A stretch of DNA of 64,000 nt from an uncultured Enterobacterales bacterium (GCA_945288535.1 CALYQQ010000007.1:1-64000), one strand, 5' to 3'; numbered from the stretch's first letter, positions 44,476 through 55,546 are shown. Notes: generated from the letters alone by a model not told the origin. Numbers and translations: made by a program.

Positions 44476-45942
44476 TTATCTAACTAACGTTGTTGCAAGG
44501 CTTATATAACCTTTAGAGATCAAAAACTCCCACCAGGCTAAACCAATAGTACAGTGAACTAATAAGCTGCCAAAACCAATAATAGCACCAACAATCCACC
44601 ATGATTTTGTATCGTTATAACCTGCACCGAAGATAATAGGTGCCGCTGCACCGCCGTAATGTGTCATACAACCACCATAGGCATTTGAGAATAATAAGCC
44701 AAGTGCTAATAACATTGGGTTAGCGCCAGCAACATGACCTACGGTTGCAAACACAGGTACCATAGCAGCAACATACGCACCACCAGAAGCGAACAGATAA
44801 CGAATCGCGACACTAATAAATAGAATAACTAATAACGCGATAGTACTATGGTCACCAAATTGCAGTGTTGTTTGTAAAACATCTGCTAACCATTTAAAGA
44901 AGCCAGCTTTTGTTAAGGTTGCAGATAGACCTATAATCCCACCGTACCAAATCAGTGTATTCCAGCCACCTTTATTTTTTAATACATCATCCCAGCTGAC
45001 AACATTAATGATTAAGGTACAAGCCATTACACATAAAGCAACTGTTGCAGCGTCAATCCTTAAGTATTTTGAGAAGATCCAACCACCTAAAGCCATAAGA
45101 AAGATAACTAAAAGCAGTTTCTCTGACACCTTCATTGGGCCAAGTTCTTTTAATCCTTTAGCAGCAATTTCTTTATTATTAACCTTTTTAAGTTCTGGTG
45201 GATAGCAAAAGTAAATCACAAGTGGTGTTAATAATAAGCAAATAAGTCCAGGTACGGCAGCCGCTAATGCCCATTGTCCCCAGCTAAGATTAATCTTAAG
45301 AATAGGGGCCATCATCGAAAGTGCTAATGCATTAGGAGCCATTGCCGTCAAGAACATATAGCTTGTTGATTTGGTTACCATATATACGTTAAGCATTAAA
45401 TAATGTCCTGCTCTACGAGGATTGGTAACGGGATCTGAGCCAAGTGCATTTGCTACACTGTTCATTATTGGGAAGACAATTCCTCCTGCACGAGCTGTAT
45501 TTGAAGGTGTAGCTGGCGCAATTAATAAATCAAGAAATGCAGTAACATACCCTAACTTTAAAGTAGTATTAGCCATTCTATCAATAAGATGATAAGCAAT
45601 ACGTTTACCTAAGCCAGTAGTAACAAATGCAGCACTTAATGTGAAAGCAGCAAATACGAGCCAAGTTGTGCCGGATTGATAACCACTAAGTACTGCATCA
45701 GGTTTTAGTACCATATTTTCTGGCAACGGCGTATTACCAATAGTAACAGCAGAAGCAGCAACGGTACCTAATAAGATCACAGGTTCTGAATAAGGTTTAA
45801 TTACTAATCCCACAATAGCTGTGAGATATAGGCCGAATAATCGCCAGCCTATTAATGGTAGCCCTTCCGGTGGTGGTATGAGGAAGATAATCAAGGGAAT
45901 CAATACAAGGATCCCTAACTTCCACATTTTTGTTTTATTCAT
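44476..45942 (-). CDS. citT: DASS family dicarboxylate/citrate antiporter (CitT type)
   Basis: Protein of 488 residues with about 12 helices. It belongs to the divalent anion:sodium/antiporter (DASS) family; the first substrate motif is APATPSNTARAGG and the second half repeats the fold. CitT imports citrate against succinate during anaerobic growth. The sequence is not especially close to E. coli CitT and may be nearer to TtdT-like members, so citrate specificity rests on the operon. I start at ATG 45942, which has GGAG eight bases upstream; an in-frame GTG at 45951 overlaps that site. Terminator downstream. Confidence 0.85.
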   Translation of the reverse strand: MNKTKMWKLGILVLIPLIIFLIPPPEGLPLIGWRLFGLYLTAIVGLVIKPYSEPVILLGTVAASAVTIGNTPLPENMVLKPDAVLSGYQSGTTWLVFAAFTLSAAFVTTGLGKRIAYHLIDRMANTTLKLGYVTAFLDLLIAPATPSNTARAGGIVFPIMNSVANALGSDPVTNPRRAGHYLMLNVYMVTKSTSYMFLTAMAPNALALSMMAPILKINLSWGQWALAAAVPGLICLLLTPLVIYFCYPPELKKVNNKEIAAKGLKELGPMKVSEKLLLVIFLMALGGWIFSKYLRIDAATVALCVMACTLIINVVSWDDVLKNKGGWNTLIWYGGIIGLSATLTKAGFFKWLADVLQTTLQFGDHSTIALLVILFISVAIRYLFASGGAYVAAMVPVFATVGHVAGANPMLLALGLLFSNAYGGCMTHYGGAAAPIIFGAGYNDTKSWWIVGAIIGFGSLLVHCTIGLAWWEFLISKGYISLATTLVR

Positions 45943-46327
45943 ATATAACACTCCAAAATATAAAACTAATGAATACTTTAAAAATTAAACTCTATTTAGC
46001 TAAAAAAACAGAAATGCATTGGTATAGCTATTAATCCCAAACTCTGTTTAATACTATTTTTCAATATGTTACTATTTGTTTAGCTAAATTTTAAATTAAT
46101 TCAATACGCTTTTAATAATAAATTTTTTAACATTTAATATCGCAGCCATCACACCTTACCAGATCCTATACTTTTTATCGCACGCGGTTACAGGTTTATA
46201 TATCAAAATTTAGTCATAGTTATACAATTAGCATTTTATACGCCTTAGTTTACCATTTTTATTCGCATTTTTATGCAATGATAAACTATATGCTTTATTT
46301 TATCCTGTTTTAATATGTCAAATTATT
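45943..46327. other. citG-citT intergenic region
   Basis: About 385 bases between the citG stop and citT start. It is long enough for a separate citT promoter; no hairpin of note. Confidence 0.4.
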
Positions 46328-47224
46328 TTAAGTGTCAAGATGATAAAGAAACCAAGTTAATATTAATAAATCCGCACAACCACCAGGGCTCAAATTTCGT
46401 TCAATACAATGTTTATCCAATTGGTTAATGCATTCGGCATAATGGTTTTGCTTTATACAATCAGATAATAATATGTTATTTGCCTGTGTTTTTAGCCATG
46501 TAAGCGCAGTCATTCCGCCACGCGATACAACGTTAGTATCATTAGTCAATACAATTAGCCTTAATAAGGCTTGATGTAATGCTTGCTGCTCACTATAACC
46601 TTGCAAGAGCATTAATGTATATTCAGGGAGAATATGATTAATGATAACATCATAACCAGATTCAGCCTGGCCTCTAGCACCAGTTAAACCATAGCGTTGA
46701 TAAAGTCGTTGGCCCGCTGTTGTATAACTGTTATTATTTTTTAGTTCTCTTTCGACTATCCCCTGACACATAAGTGAAACTTCGTGGCATAGTCGTTTGG
46801 CGAGTATTGGCTGTTTACTTGCTTTAAGTCTACCAATCGCTGTACATAGTAAGCCTAAAGAAAATATACTGCCTTTATGTGTATTAACATTGCCTGTCGC
46901 TGCATACATAGCCTTCTCACACGCAATGCCAATAGAGCGTAAAGTAGGCAATACAGCGATTGGCGTAAGTAAATAAGTTTTAGCACCTTGATGAATAAAC
47001 TCAATGAGCCAAGGAAAAATAGCATCTGCGCTCGCATAAAAATCCGCTAGTGTCATATCATGATGAGCACCATTATTTATTCGATCGACTAAACCCGGTT
47101 TAGGTGTTAAATTGACTTCTGTCAACATCGCTTTCTTAGCTAAATTCGCATAATACATTACCCACGCGTCGGAGCATGTACTATCATAATCGATGGTACT
47201 ATGTTGCTGGTGATTAGTTTTCAT
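46328..47224 (-). CDS. citG: triphosphoribosyl-dephospho-CoA synthase
   Basis: Protein of about 298 residues. CitG joins dephospho-CoA to ATP to make the precursor of the citrate lyase prosthetic group. Family features: EVNLTPKPGLVDRINNGAHHDM, GNVNTHKGSIFSLGLL, GARGQAESGYD, LTNDTNVVSRGG and the C-terminal LSPGGCADLL. I start at ATG 47224, which has AGGA closely upstream and overlaps the end of citX by 11 bases. Confidence 0.94.
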   Translation of the reverse strand: MKTNHQQHSTIDYDSTCSDAWVMYYANLAKKAMLTEVNLTPKPGLVDRINNGAHHDMTLADFYASADAIFPWLIEFIHQGAKTYLLTPIAVLPTLRSIGIACEKAMYAATGNVNTHKGSIFSLGLLCTAIGRLKASKQPILAKRLCHEVSLMCQGIVERELKNNNSYTTAGQRLYQRYGLTGARGQAESGYDVIINHILPEYTLMLLQGYSEQQALHQALLRLIVLTNDTNVVSRGGMTALTWLKTQANNILLSDCIKQNHYAECINQLDKHCIERNLSPGGCADLLILTWFLYHLDT

Positions 47225-47768
47225 CGCTATCCTGAGCATGGTATACAAGAGACTGCATTGCTGCTAGTAATTCCTGTGATGTATGTTGACGATTTCTGCT
47301 ACAAACTTTAGCGTTTTGATGACAAACTAAACATTGACGAGCAGGAAAACCATACGCTTGGCGGGATAATAACGTTCCATCTTTATCGAAAACATCGATA
47401 TCCCATAATCGACCGATGGCGCATGATTGTTCTAACTCTATCATTGCCTGTTTAAGATCGAACGCATTGATATCTATTACCATCAAGGCCTCTGGTCCAG
47501 TGGGTAACAAAGAAACTGTTTCAGCAATAGGTTGCCAGTTATTATGCATACACAGTTGATGTATTGCCCGCCAGGCTAAATTAAAAGCCTGACGAGTAAT
47601 AGGCATGTCTTTCACTATTCCTGGCGTCACAATAGTTAATGAAATTAAACTTACTTGATAGTACGCCAACCAAGCATGTTGACGAGATTGACGTGATTCA
47701 CGACAATCCAACATCTCAGTCAACGTAACAATATGGTTTGTTGCCAGTTCAGTAAAAGCCCAATGCAT
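47214..47768 (-). CDS. citX: apo-citrate lyase phosphoribosyl-dephospho-CoA transferase
   Basis: Protein of 184 residues. CitX attaches the prosthetic group to the acyl carrier CitD. It aligns with E. coli CitX from MHWAFTELATNH; motifs include RQSRQHAWL, GPEALM, IGRLWDIDV and the cysteine pair region RQCLVCHQNAKVC. I start at ATG 47768, five bases after the citF stop, rather than at an upstream start inside citF. Confidence 0.94.
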   Translation of the reverse strand: MHWAFTELATNHIVTLTEMLDCRESRQSRQHAWLAYYQVSLISLTIVTPGIVKDMPITRQAFNLAWRAIHQLCMHNNWQPIAETVSLLPTGPEALMVIDINAFDLKQAMIELEQSCAIGRLWDIDVFDKDGTLLSRQAYGFPARQCLVCHQNAKVCSRNRQHTSQELLAAMQSLVYHAQDSDEN

Positions 47769-47772
47769 TTTG

Positions 47773-49284
47773 TTACTCTTTGATTTGTTTGACAACATCA
47801 ATAACCGAACCATCACGATAACGAACAACAGCAATCGTCCGATCAGTGAATTCGATCGGTTTTGGTTGTCCAGTTAACTGGATAGCACGTTGATGAAGTT
47901 CTTCTATTGTGGTCAAAGTAACGCCTTCAGCTTGTAATTTTTCGTGTAAATCTTTACGGGCTGGGTTTACTGCAATACCATGATCGGTCACTAAAATATC
48001 TACACTAGAGCCTGGTGTAATACAGGTGATCACTTCATCAACTACCGTTGGAATACGGCCACGAACCAGTGGAGCAACAATAATAGATAATTTTGAACCG
48101 ATAGCTGTATCGCAGTGACCACCAGATGCACCGCGTAGAACGCCATCTGAGCCCGTTAACACATTAACATTAAATTGAGTATCTATTTCTAATGCACTGA
48201 GGATCACGATATCAAGATGATTAACTGATGCACCTTTAGAACTAAAATTAGCATATTGGTTTGCAGTGATCTCAACATGATTAGGATTACGCGATAAAGA
48301 AGACGCAGCACCAGCATCAAAGCTTTGTACATCAAGCAGTTTTTCGATTAATCCTTTTTCATGCAAATCTACCATAGCGGACGTAATACCCCCTAAGGCA
48401 AAACTCGCTTTGATGTTATCTCGACGCATTCTGTTTTCAAGAAAACGGACAACCGCTAATGATGCACCGCCAGTACCGGTCTGGATAGAAAAGCCATTTT
48501 GGAAATAGCCCGATTTTGTAATAACATCGGCAGCTCGACGTGCTATCAATAATTCACGTGGATTAGTTGTCATACGTGTTGCATCAGCACCAATTTTTGC
48601 CGCATCACCAACACAGTCAACTTTAACAATAAGATCAACTTGATCTTGAGCAAGGCTAATAGGATGGAATGGATAAGGATGGATCTCTTCGGTAAGTAAA
48701 ACGACACTGTTAGCATACTCAGCATCAACACGCGCATAACCTAATGATCCACAGCAAGCTTTACCTGTTTGGCCATTAGCATTACCAAATTCATCACAAG
48801 CTGGAACACCTAAAAATGCAACATCAATTTTTAATTCGCCACTTTTTACTAGATGAACCCGACCACCATGTGAATGAATTTGTACTGGTTTTTCTAATAG
48901 ACCACGCGAGATTTCTTCAGCCAATGGACCACGTAATCCAGACGTATAAATTTGTGATACTACACCATTACGAATATGGTCAACTACCGGGGAATGGCTA
49001 CTTACTAGTGAACTGGATGCTAATGTCAGGTCTTTAAAACCCATGCGAGCGATCACATCCATGACCAAATTTAAGGTGAGATCACCACCACGAAAGGCAT
49101 GATGAAATGAAATAGTCATACCATCTTTTAAGCCTGAACGACGAATCGCTTCTTCTAGCGTTTCGCAAAGTTTTTTATTACGAGGCTGTTCAGCCTGATA
49201 TTGCTGCTTAGTTACATTATGATAGGCAACTTTATTTGATTTATCTTCGCTCATAAAAGCGTTTACACGTTGTTGATGACTCAT
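47773..49284 (-). CDS. citF: citrate lyase alpha subunit (citrate CoA-transferase)
   Basis: Protein of 503 residues aligning with E. coli CitF along its length (SFHHAFRGGDLTLN, IYTSGLRGPLAEEISRG, GNANGQTGKACCGSLGYA, NPNHVEITANQYAN, GASGGHCDTAIGS, ITPGSSVDILVTDHGIAV). It moves citrate onto the acyl carrier of CitD, giving citryl-ACP for CitE. It lies 17 bases after citE. Confidence 0.97.
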   Translation of the reverse strand: MSHQQRVNAFMSEDKSNKVAYHNVTKQQYQAEQPRNKKLCETLEEAIRRSGLKDGMTISFHHAFRGGDLTLNLVMDVIARMGFKDLTLASSSLVSSHSPVVDHIRNGVVSQIYTSGLRGPLAEEISRGLLEKPVQIHSHGGRVHLVKSGELKIDVAFLGVPACDEFGNANGQTGKACCGSLGYARVDAEYANSVVLLTEEIHPYPFHPISLAQDQVDLIVKVDCVGDAAKIGADATRMTTNPRELLIARRAADVITKSGYFQNGFSIQTGTGGASLAVVRFLENRMRRDNIKASFALGGITSAMVDLHEKGLIEKLLDVQSFDAGAASSLSRNPNHVEITANQYANFSSKGASVNHLDIVILSALEIDTQFNVNVLTGSDGVLRGASGGHCDTAIGSKLSIIVAPLVRGRIPTVVDEVITCITPGSSVDILVTDHGIAVNPARKDLHEKLQAEGVTLTTIEELHQRAIQLTGQPKPIEFTDRTIAVVRYRDGSVIDVVKQIKE

Positions 49285-49301
49285 TATTCAGTTACCTCAT
49301 C

Positions 49302-50213
49302 TTACTCTTCACGGATACCTGAAAGTGCTGCACGTTGAACAACCAGACGGGCACGTTCGATAATTGGACTGTCGATCATTTTGCCATTGAGTGAAACAAC
49401 ACCCAGACCTTGGCGTTCAGCTGCTTCAGCAGCTTCGATAACTTTTGTTGCATGATCAAGTTCTTTTTGTGTTGGTGCAAATAAGTTATGCAATAATTCG
49501 ATCTGACGTGGATTAACTAGCGATTTACCATCAAAACCTAATTGTTTAATTAATGATGCTTCTCGTAGGAAACCTTCTTCATTATTTGCATCCGAATAAA
49601 CAGTATCAAATGCGCCAATACCTGCAGCACGGGCTGCTTGTAAAATAGAACAACGCGCGAAGAGTAATTCAATACCTTCAGGAGAACGTTCTGTGCGTAG
49701 ATTTCTTACATAGTCCTCAGCACCGAGCGCAATTCCCACTAGGCGTGGTGAAGCATGTGCAATAGATACCACATTTGTAATACCTAACGCTGACTCTATC
49801 GCAGCTAACATACCGGTACTACCGACTTCACGACCACATTCTTTTTCGATACGTGTAATTTCACGTTCCATATCGATAACATCTTGAGCAGAGTCTGTTT
49901 TAGGTAAACGGACAATATCAACACCTGCACGAACAACACATTCAAGATCTTGTAAACCAAATTCAGAGTCTAATGCATTTACACGTACAACAGTTTCAAT
50001 TTCTTTATATAAAGGATGTTGTAATGCATGAAACACTAATAATCGGGCGGTATCTTTTTCACGTAATGCAACTGAATCTTCTAAATCGAACATAATTGAA
50101 TCAGCAGCATAAATAAAGGAATTACTTACCATTGCAGCGTTAGCACCAGGTACAAACAACATGCTACGGCGAACTTTTTGTCTCAAAGAGGCTTGTTTTT
50201 GTTCAATATTCAT
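49302..50213 (-). CDS. citE: citrate lyase beta subunit (citryl-ACP lyase)
   Basis: Protein of 303 residues of the HpcH/HpaI aldolase-like fold. It splits citryl-ACP into acetyl-ACP and oxaloacetate. Visible: [47 protein letters not shown]-type [16 protein letters not shown], and [13 protein letters not shown]. It aligns with E. coli CitE across the whole length. Start and citD stop share one base (TAATG), so translation is coupled. Confidence 0.97.
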   Translation of the reverse strand: MNIEQKQASLRQKVRRSMLFVPGANAAMVSNSFIYAADSIMFDLEDSVALREKDTARLLVFHALQHPLYKEIETVVRVNALDSEFGLQDLECVVRAGVDIVRLPKTDSAQDVIDMEREITRIEKECGREVGSTGMLAAIESALGITNVVSIAHASPRLVGIALGAEDYVRNLRTERSPEGIELLFARCSILQAARAAGIGAFDTVYSDANNEEGFLREASLIKQLGFDGKSLVNPRQIELLHNLFAPTQKELDHATKVIEAAEAAERQGLGVVSLNGKMIDSPIIERARLVVQRAALSGIREE

Positions 50214-50506
50214 TAGAGGTTACTCCAAGGTACAGATTTTGTATCACTGGCTCTTATTACAGCAGCTTGTACGCGTGCACGCAGAATGCAATCCAGTGCC
50301 CCTTTATCATCAATATTGATTTTTATTCCAGAAACGCCGAGTTTTGCAAGCGTATCAAGCACGGTTTGGCGTATTGCATCAGCAAATTGTTTTTGAACGC
50401 TACTTTTTATTTGCAGATCAATATCATTGTTGTCAGAGGGAGCTATCTGCACCATAACATCGCTTGACTCTAGTGTGCCAGCGACCGCTTCTTTGACTAT
50501 TTTCAT
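50213..50506 (-). CDS. citD: citrate lyase acyl carrier protein (gamma subunit)
   Basis: Protein of 97 residues. Ser14 in GTLESSDV is where the triphosphoribosyl-dephospho-CoA group attaches; the C-terminal half has [17 protein letters not shown] as in E. coli CitD. It is the first gene of this operon here: citC, which precedes citD in E. coli and acetylates this group, is not present upstream. Confidence 0.96.
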   Translation of the reverse strand: MKIVKEAVAGTLESSDVMVQIAPSDNNDIDLQIKSSVQKQFADAIRQTVLDTLAKLGVSGIKINIDDKGALDCILRARVQAAVIRASDTKSVPWSNL

Positions 50507-51699
50507 ATTTCACCCGATATTCACTTATAAATTGAATAATATTTATTGAGCATCTAAATTACATTATTGCCCTAGATAGGATATTTACATCCTACTACGA
50601 TAAATTTTGTTGTATTTGATCGCTATCCTACTAATTGTAGTCACATCATAAAATAGTCTAATGACTTCCAGCTAATTAATTCTGCAATTAGCTAAAAAAT
50701 GGCCTACTATTGTTAAATAATCCTCTTTTGGCCTGCTATAAAATATTTTTTTATTACAATGTATTGAATAAGGATATCGAAATTTCTCTGTTACACAGAA
50801 TATAAAATAAGCTGCACTTTTTGTGCATGGCGATACTTTTAACAAAACAAGTAACCATTGTTCATAAATGCAACATAGGTATTTAGTTAATCGTTTTTTA
50901 GAAATATTGTTTTGTTTGTAACGGATAGAGTAATTTTTATCAAATCGGCTATCAAAGACATTGATCGAATACACTATTTTTTTACAAATTTCTAACATCT
51001 TTAACCATTTATTAACATTATGAATTCATTATATTTTGATCTTATGAAAAATAGCCTATAGCCGTCAATATAAAACAATTAAATTCATTATAAATAGTGT
51101 TAATGCGTATAAGGTAATCATATTATTTTGTTTAATAATAAAATAACTATTCTTTTTTCCGCTTAATAAAAAGTGTTCGCACTGTAATGATTAAATAACT
51201 AACTAATTTAACATTGTTATATAAATTTAATTAATTTAATTGACTTAATTGATTTAATAAGAAGAGAAATTGGTCAGTTTAATAAATGGCTATTTTAGAC
51301 TAAAGCGAGGTAATAAAATTGTATATAACGTATCCGTTAGCAATAATATGTCAAACAGGGCTATTTAATTTTTGTCTTATGGCTGAGATGGATCACTATC
51401 GGATGCTTTTTACTTATTAAAGTAAACTATCGCCAATGGTAATATATGAAGTGCAGAGTAATAAATTAAATAAAAACTTATCACTTATCGTTTTGCTAAT
51501 ACTAAATAGTTAACCCGTTTGGTAGCAATAAACATATTGATATCGTTATAGCCCTGCATTAGCATCTTGATGCTGGAAAGAGAAGTATTAGCGTTTATGA
51601 AGCAAGTTGCCTTTGTTATTCAAATTAAAATAAATTTAACTTGCCGATAGCTTATAATACACTGTGATAAAACGCGAAAACAGCTATCTTATTAAGAGT
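50507..51699. other. region upstream of citD; promoter area and unrecognised sequence
   Basis: About 1.2 kb. By position it contains the citD promoter and should hold the start of the decayed sensor kinase gene. A minus-strand open stretch at 50672-50998 does not resemble CitC or any family I know. Weak kinase-like residues may begin around 51.5 kb on the plus strand. Confidence 0.35.
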
Positions 51700-52885
51700 A
51701 TAACGCAATATCAGCCATTTGAGAGTACCTATTACTATTTCGATCTATCATGAGTACTCTCAGATGATTGGTATTATTTTTGGGGATTACGCTTGGGTAG
51801 CACAGCGCATTAATATAATGATCTTACTTTCTTTAGCAATGAACATTTTTAATGTTTATTGCTATTTTCCTAGCATTTATTTCAATAAGAAAAACAGCAC
51901 AGTACGGTAATGGAACCGAAAGCGATTGCTAGAGTCAAATTTCAATAAGATGTGCTCTTTTATATGGTATTTATAGGATTTTTTTGTGGCAATCCCTTAT
52001 AACAAAATTACTATAATAAATAATATAATAGTGTAGATAATTGCTTGATATTAGGTGATTCGTTAAACGGGTGACAGAAAAAGAGATTGATAATATTTGC
52101 CGCTAGGCGCTTTTTATGATGTTACCAACTAAAAATAATCTAGTTGTTGTTCGTCGCATTAAGCAAATTAATAGGATGGCTAATTGCCCGTGATTGTAGA
52201 GAAATTATATTGTTTAGTAAGGGATGTTCAACTGCTGTTGTAATAAGGATCTCAATATTTTAAATGCCTAACTAGGTTAATATTGGCTATATGTCGAAAA
52301 GCTGAAAATATTTTGATAGAAACATAGTTGCCAACAATCAATACGTGATGATTTATTGTAAAAGAAAGACAAATATAAATAATCACATTGCATATAACGA
52401 GATCACCAAGAGGGTGATTTTATCTGATATCTGTTTAAAAAAAATCAGTATGTTGGGTATAGTGTTTTCGGCAAATATCACCACGCAAAAAACGCACTAC
52501 TATTTTATTTTTTTATTAAAGGATAGCTTTTATCCTTGTCGTCTGTTGATAAGGATAAGCTTATGTTAGCTACAATAACAACTAGTTTGTTAGATAATGC
52601 TTGTGCTAAAACGTGAGTCGGTGTCAAGAGTTATAAAAAAATAGCATTCTATTTATCTGATTTAAAATAAATTTTCATTATTCAAGTGTCAGATCCTAGA
52701 AGTGAAATAACGCCCACTCTATAAGCAAATTTTTATAAGGTGTTAAGGCTAAGAAAAAAGAACAAGTCATGGGACTTTATCTCTATATACCTATATAAAA
52801 CAGTATAATGGAGAGATATTCATTGGATCACATAGACCATTTGGCATCTGTTTTTTAATTATTATACCTGACAGTGAGAAATGTA
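51700..52885 (+). pseudogene. dpiB: decayed CitA/DpiB sensor histidine kinase
   Basis: Conceptual translation upstream of dpiA recovers the CitA/DpiB protein in pieces. At 51707-51860 the end of the sensor domain and start of a membrane helix are seen (HLRVPI, MIGIIFGDY). Near 52320-52350 there is a remnant of the H-box (ANNQYV for RANNHEY, histidine lost). The ATPase domain is readable in one frame from about 52470: VFGKYHHAK, TSLLDNACAK (N-box, 52581), KKIAFYLSD, IFIIQVSD, interrupted by in-frame stops at 52524, 52614, 52668 and 52722. After a frameshift, SHGTLSLYTYIKQYNGEI and FGICFLIIIPD (from 52765) match the C-terminus. No functional kinase can be made. Confidence 0.85.
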
Positions 52886-53581
52886 ATGAACGGGCTTAAC
52901 ATATTAATTGTTGAAGATGAAACACCATTAGCTGAGATGTACGCTGAGCTTATAAAACAAAGTAAGGTATGTCGTCAAATATGGTTAGCCGGGAATATTC
53001 AGCAAGCAAAAATGATAATTGAGCGATTAAAGCCAGATCTAATTTTATTGGACAATTATTTGCCCGATGGTAAAGGAATTGAATTTCTTGATGAACTTGC
53101 TAGCCAAAAATTTTTGGGTGGCATCATTTTTATTACGGCGGCTAGTGATATGAAAACAGTCTCTGAAGCGGTACGTTTAGGTGTATTTGATTATTTGATA
53201 AAGCCAGTAGCGTATGAACGTCTTGAGCATTCTCTCAATCGCTATGCTCATTTAAAGCGAATTATTGATGAACACCATTATGTGACACAACGGCAAATTG
53301 ATGACATATTTAATACATTTTCACGAAGCGAATTAAAATCATCATGCCCTATTGGCATTGACGATATAACACTTGATAAAGTGAAGCAATTTTTTGTTTC
53401 ATCTGATACGGCTTATACGGCAGAGCAAATTGCGCAGAGCACTGGACTCAGTAGAACGACAGCTAGACGTTATCTGGAATTTTGTTCGACAGAAGGTTTT
53501 TTACTGGCAGAAATCGTTTACGGCAAAGTAGGGCGGCCACAGCGTATTTATCATCGTAATGAACAGAAAATAGATAAGTAA
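52886..53581 (+). CDS. dpiA: CitB/DpiA family response regulator
   Basis: Protein of about 231 residues, aligned with E. coli DpiA. The receiver domain has the acidic pair in VEDE, phospho-acceptor Asp in LILLDNYLPDG, Thr in FITAAS and Lys in YLIKPV; the C-terminal helix-turn-helix has LSRTTARRYLEFC and KVGRPQRIYH. It activates citrate genes when phosphorylated by its kinase, but that kinase is a pseudogene directly upstream. I start at ATG 52886 with GAGA upstream; a GTG four codons earlier is also in frame. It sits where uvrY normally lies before uvrC. Confidence 0.94.
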   Translation: MNGLNILIVEDETPLAEMYAELIKQSKVCRQIWLAGNIQQAKMIIERLKPDLILLDNYLPDGKGIEFLDELASQKFLGGIIFITAASDMKTVSEAVRLGVFDYLIKPVAYERLEHSLNRYAHLKRIIDEHHYVTQRQIDDIFNTFSRSELKSSCPIGIDDITLDKVKQFFVSSDTAYTAEQIAQSTGLSRTTARRYLEFCSTEGFLLAEIVYGKVGRPQRIYHRNEQKIDK

Positions 53582-53661
53582 TGTAAATGATCTTTACCTT
53601 ATGCAGATAAGCCATAATACGAGATTAAAAACATACGGATTAATTAACACTAAACAGAACC

Positions 53662-53691
53662 TGACTCTATAGGTTATAACAAACAGAGTCA
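53662..53691 (+). terminator. inverted repeat between dpiA and uvrC
   Basis: Stem TGACTCT/AGAGTCA with a 16-base loop followed by ATTTAG. Possible dpiA terminator; weak. Confidence 0.35.
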
Positions 53692-53713
53692 TTTAGTTAA
53701 ATGAGTTTATCGC

Positions 53714-55546
53714 GTGACTGAACAATTTGATTCAAAATTATTTTTAAACACAGTAACCAATCAGCCGGGTGTTTACCGAATGTATGATGGCGCTAATACG
53801 GTTATCTATGTCGGTAAAGCAAAAAATCTAAAAAAAAGATTAGCTAGTTACTTTCGTAGTAATTTATCTAGTCGTAAAACTGAAGCCTTGGTTAAAAGTA
53901 TTCATCGCATTGATGTCACCGTTACGCATACGGAAACGGAAGCCTTACTGTTAGAACATAATTATATAAAGAAGTATCAACCACGTTATAATGTGTTGTT
54001 GAGAGACGATAAGTCATACCCTTATATTCTCTTAAGTGCTGATAAGCATCAACGTATTTCAATGTATCGTGGGGCAAAACATGCCAAAGGTGAATATTTT
54101 GGTCCTTTTCCTAACTCTGGTGCCGCACGTGACACGTTGTTATTGATACAGCGCTTATTTCCAATTCGTCAATGTGAAAATAGCTTTTATCGAAACCGCT
54201 CTCGCCCTTGTTTACAATATCAGATTAAGCGCTGTTTAGGACCCTGTGTCGCTGGATTAGTGAGCGATAAAGAGTATCAGGAACAGGTTGACTATGTTCG
54301 TTTATTTTTATCAGGAAAAGATCAACAAGTCATTGAACATCTTGTAATAAAAATGGAAAAAGCCAGTCAACAATTAAAATTTGAGGAGGCGGCCCGGTTA
54401 CGAGATTTAATTCAAGCAGTAAGAAAAACAACCGAACGCCAGTTTGTTTCGGGAAACCATAATGATATGGATGTTATAAGTGTAGCCTATAAAAACGGTA
54501 TGGCGTGTGTACATGTTTTATTTATTCGCCAGGGTAAGATTTTTGGTAATCGCAGTTATTTTCCTAAAATCCCTACAGGTACTGACTTATCAGAAGTGCT
54601 GCAAACATTTGTTGGTCAATTTTATTTACAAGGTAGTCAATCAAGAACAATTCCTGCGGAAATTTTACTTGATTTTACTCTTGCAGAAACGGATGTTCTA
54701 AGTGAAACGCTTACCGCATTAGCGGGTCATAAAATACACATTCAATCGAAATCACGAGGTGATCGAGCTCGTTATATTAAACTGGCACGGACAAATGCAT
54801 CTGTCGCTTTAACAACACGGTTATCTCAGCGAACAACAACACAACAACGATTAAAGGCATTAGGTGAATTACTTCAGTTGCCACTAATAAAACGCATGGA
54901 ATGTTTTGATATCAGCCATACTATGGGTGAACAAACTGTCGCATCATGTGTTGTCTTTGACCATAATGGACCTCAAAGAAACGAATATCGTCGTTATAAT
55001 ATTAAAGATATCACGCCAGGTGACGATTATGCGGCAATGAATCAAGTGTTACAACGTAGATATGGCAAGTCACTTAGTGAAGATAAAATTCCTGATATTA
55101 TCTTTATTGATGGCGGTAAAGGACAACTTGCGCAAGCGATAGCAGTATTTAATGAACTTACTGTTGATTGGGATAAAACAAAACCCTTGCTTATTGGTGT
55201 CGCGAAAGGTTCTGATCGTAAAGCAGGACTGGAGACATTATTTTTTAAAGCGGAAGGTGAGGGTATGGCCTTGTCACCTGATTCGCCAGCGTTACACATT
55301 ATTCAACATATACGTGATGAATCTCATGATCATGCGATCACAGGTCATCGTAAGCGTCGAGCAAAAGTAAGAAATAGCAGTACACTGGAAGAAATTGAAG
55401 GTGTTGGTCCAAAACGTCGGCAAGCATTATTAAAATATATGGGAGGATTGCAGGCACTAAAACAAGCTTCATCCGAAGAGATTGCAAAAGTTCCAGGGAT
55501 ATCAAATGCATTAGCAGAAAAAATTTTTAATATATTGAAACAGTAG
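53714..55546 (+). CDS. uvrC: excinuclease ABC subunit C
   Basis: Protein of 610 residues, the E. coli length. It makes both incisions around UvrB-bound DNA lesions. Domains: GIY-YIG nuclease ([20 protein letters not shown], residues 16-95), cysteine-rich region ([13 protein letters not shown]), UVR motif (about 204-240), RNase H-like nuclease ([18 protein letters not shown]) and two C-terminal HhH motifs ([18 protein letters not shown]). The start codon is GTG. pgsA follows after 56 bases. Confidence 0.98.
   Translation: MTEQFDSKLFLNTVTNQPGVYRMYDGANTVIYVGKAKNLKKRLASYFRSNLSSRKTEALVKSIHRIDVTVTHTETEALLLEHNYIKKYQPRYNVLLRDDKSYPYILLSADKHQRISMYRGAKHAKGEYFGPFPNSGAARDTLLLIQRLFPIRQCENSFYRNRSRPCLQYQIKRCLGPCVAGLVSDKEYQEQVDYVRLFLSGKDQQVIEHLVIKMEKASQQLKFEEAARLRDLIQAVRKTTERQFVSGNHNDMDVISVAYKNGMACVHVLFIRQGKIFGNRSYFPKIPTGTDLSEVLQTFVGQFYLQGSQSRTIPAEILLDFTLAETDVLSETLTALAGHKIHIQSKSRGDRARYIKLARTNASVALTTRLSQRTTTQQRLKALGELLQLPLIKRMECFDISHTMGEQTVASCVVFDHNGPQRNEYRRYNIKDITPGDDYAAMNQVLQRRYGKSLSEDKIPDIIFIDGGKGQLAQAIAVFNELTVDWDKTKPLLIGVAKGSDRKAGLETLFFKAEGEGMALSPDSPALHIIQHIRDESHDHAITGHRKRRAKVRNSSTLEEIEGVGPKRRQALLKYMGGLQALKQASSEEIAKVPGISNALAEKIFNILKQ

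Noticed and set aside
50672-50998. Minus-strand ORF of 108 codons where citC would be expected
   Set aside because: No CitC motif (acetyltransferase or nucleotidyl-transfer region) and no other family resemblance; probably chance.
51720-51762. Inverted repeat TGAGAGTAC/GTACTCTCA
   Set aside because: It lies inside the decayed kinase gene; no reason to call it an operator or terminator.
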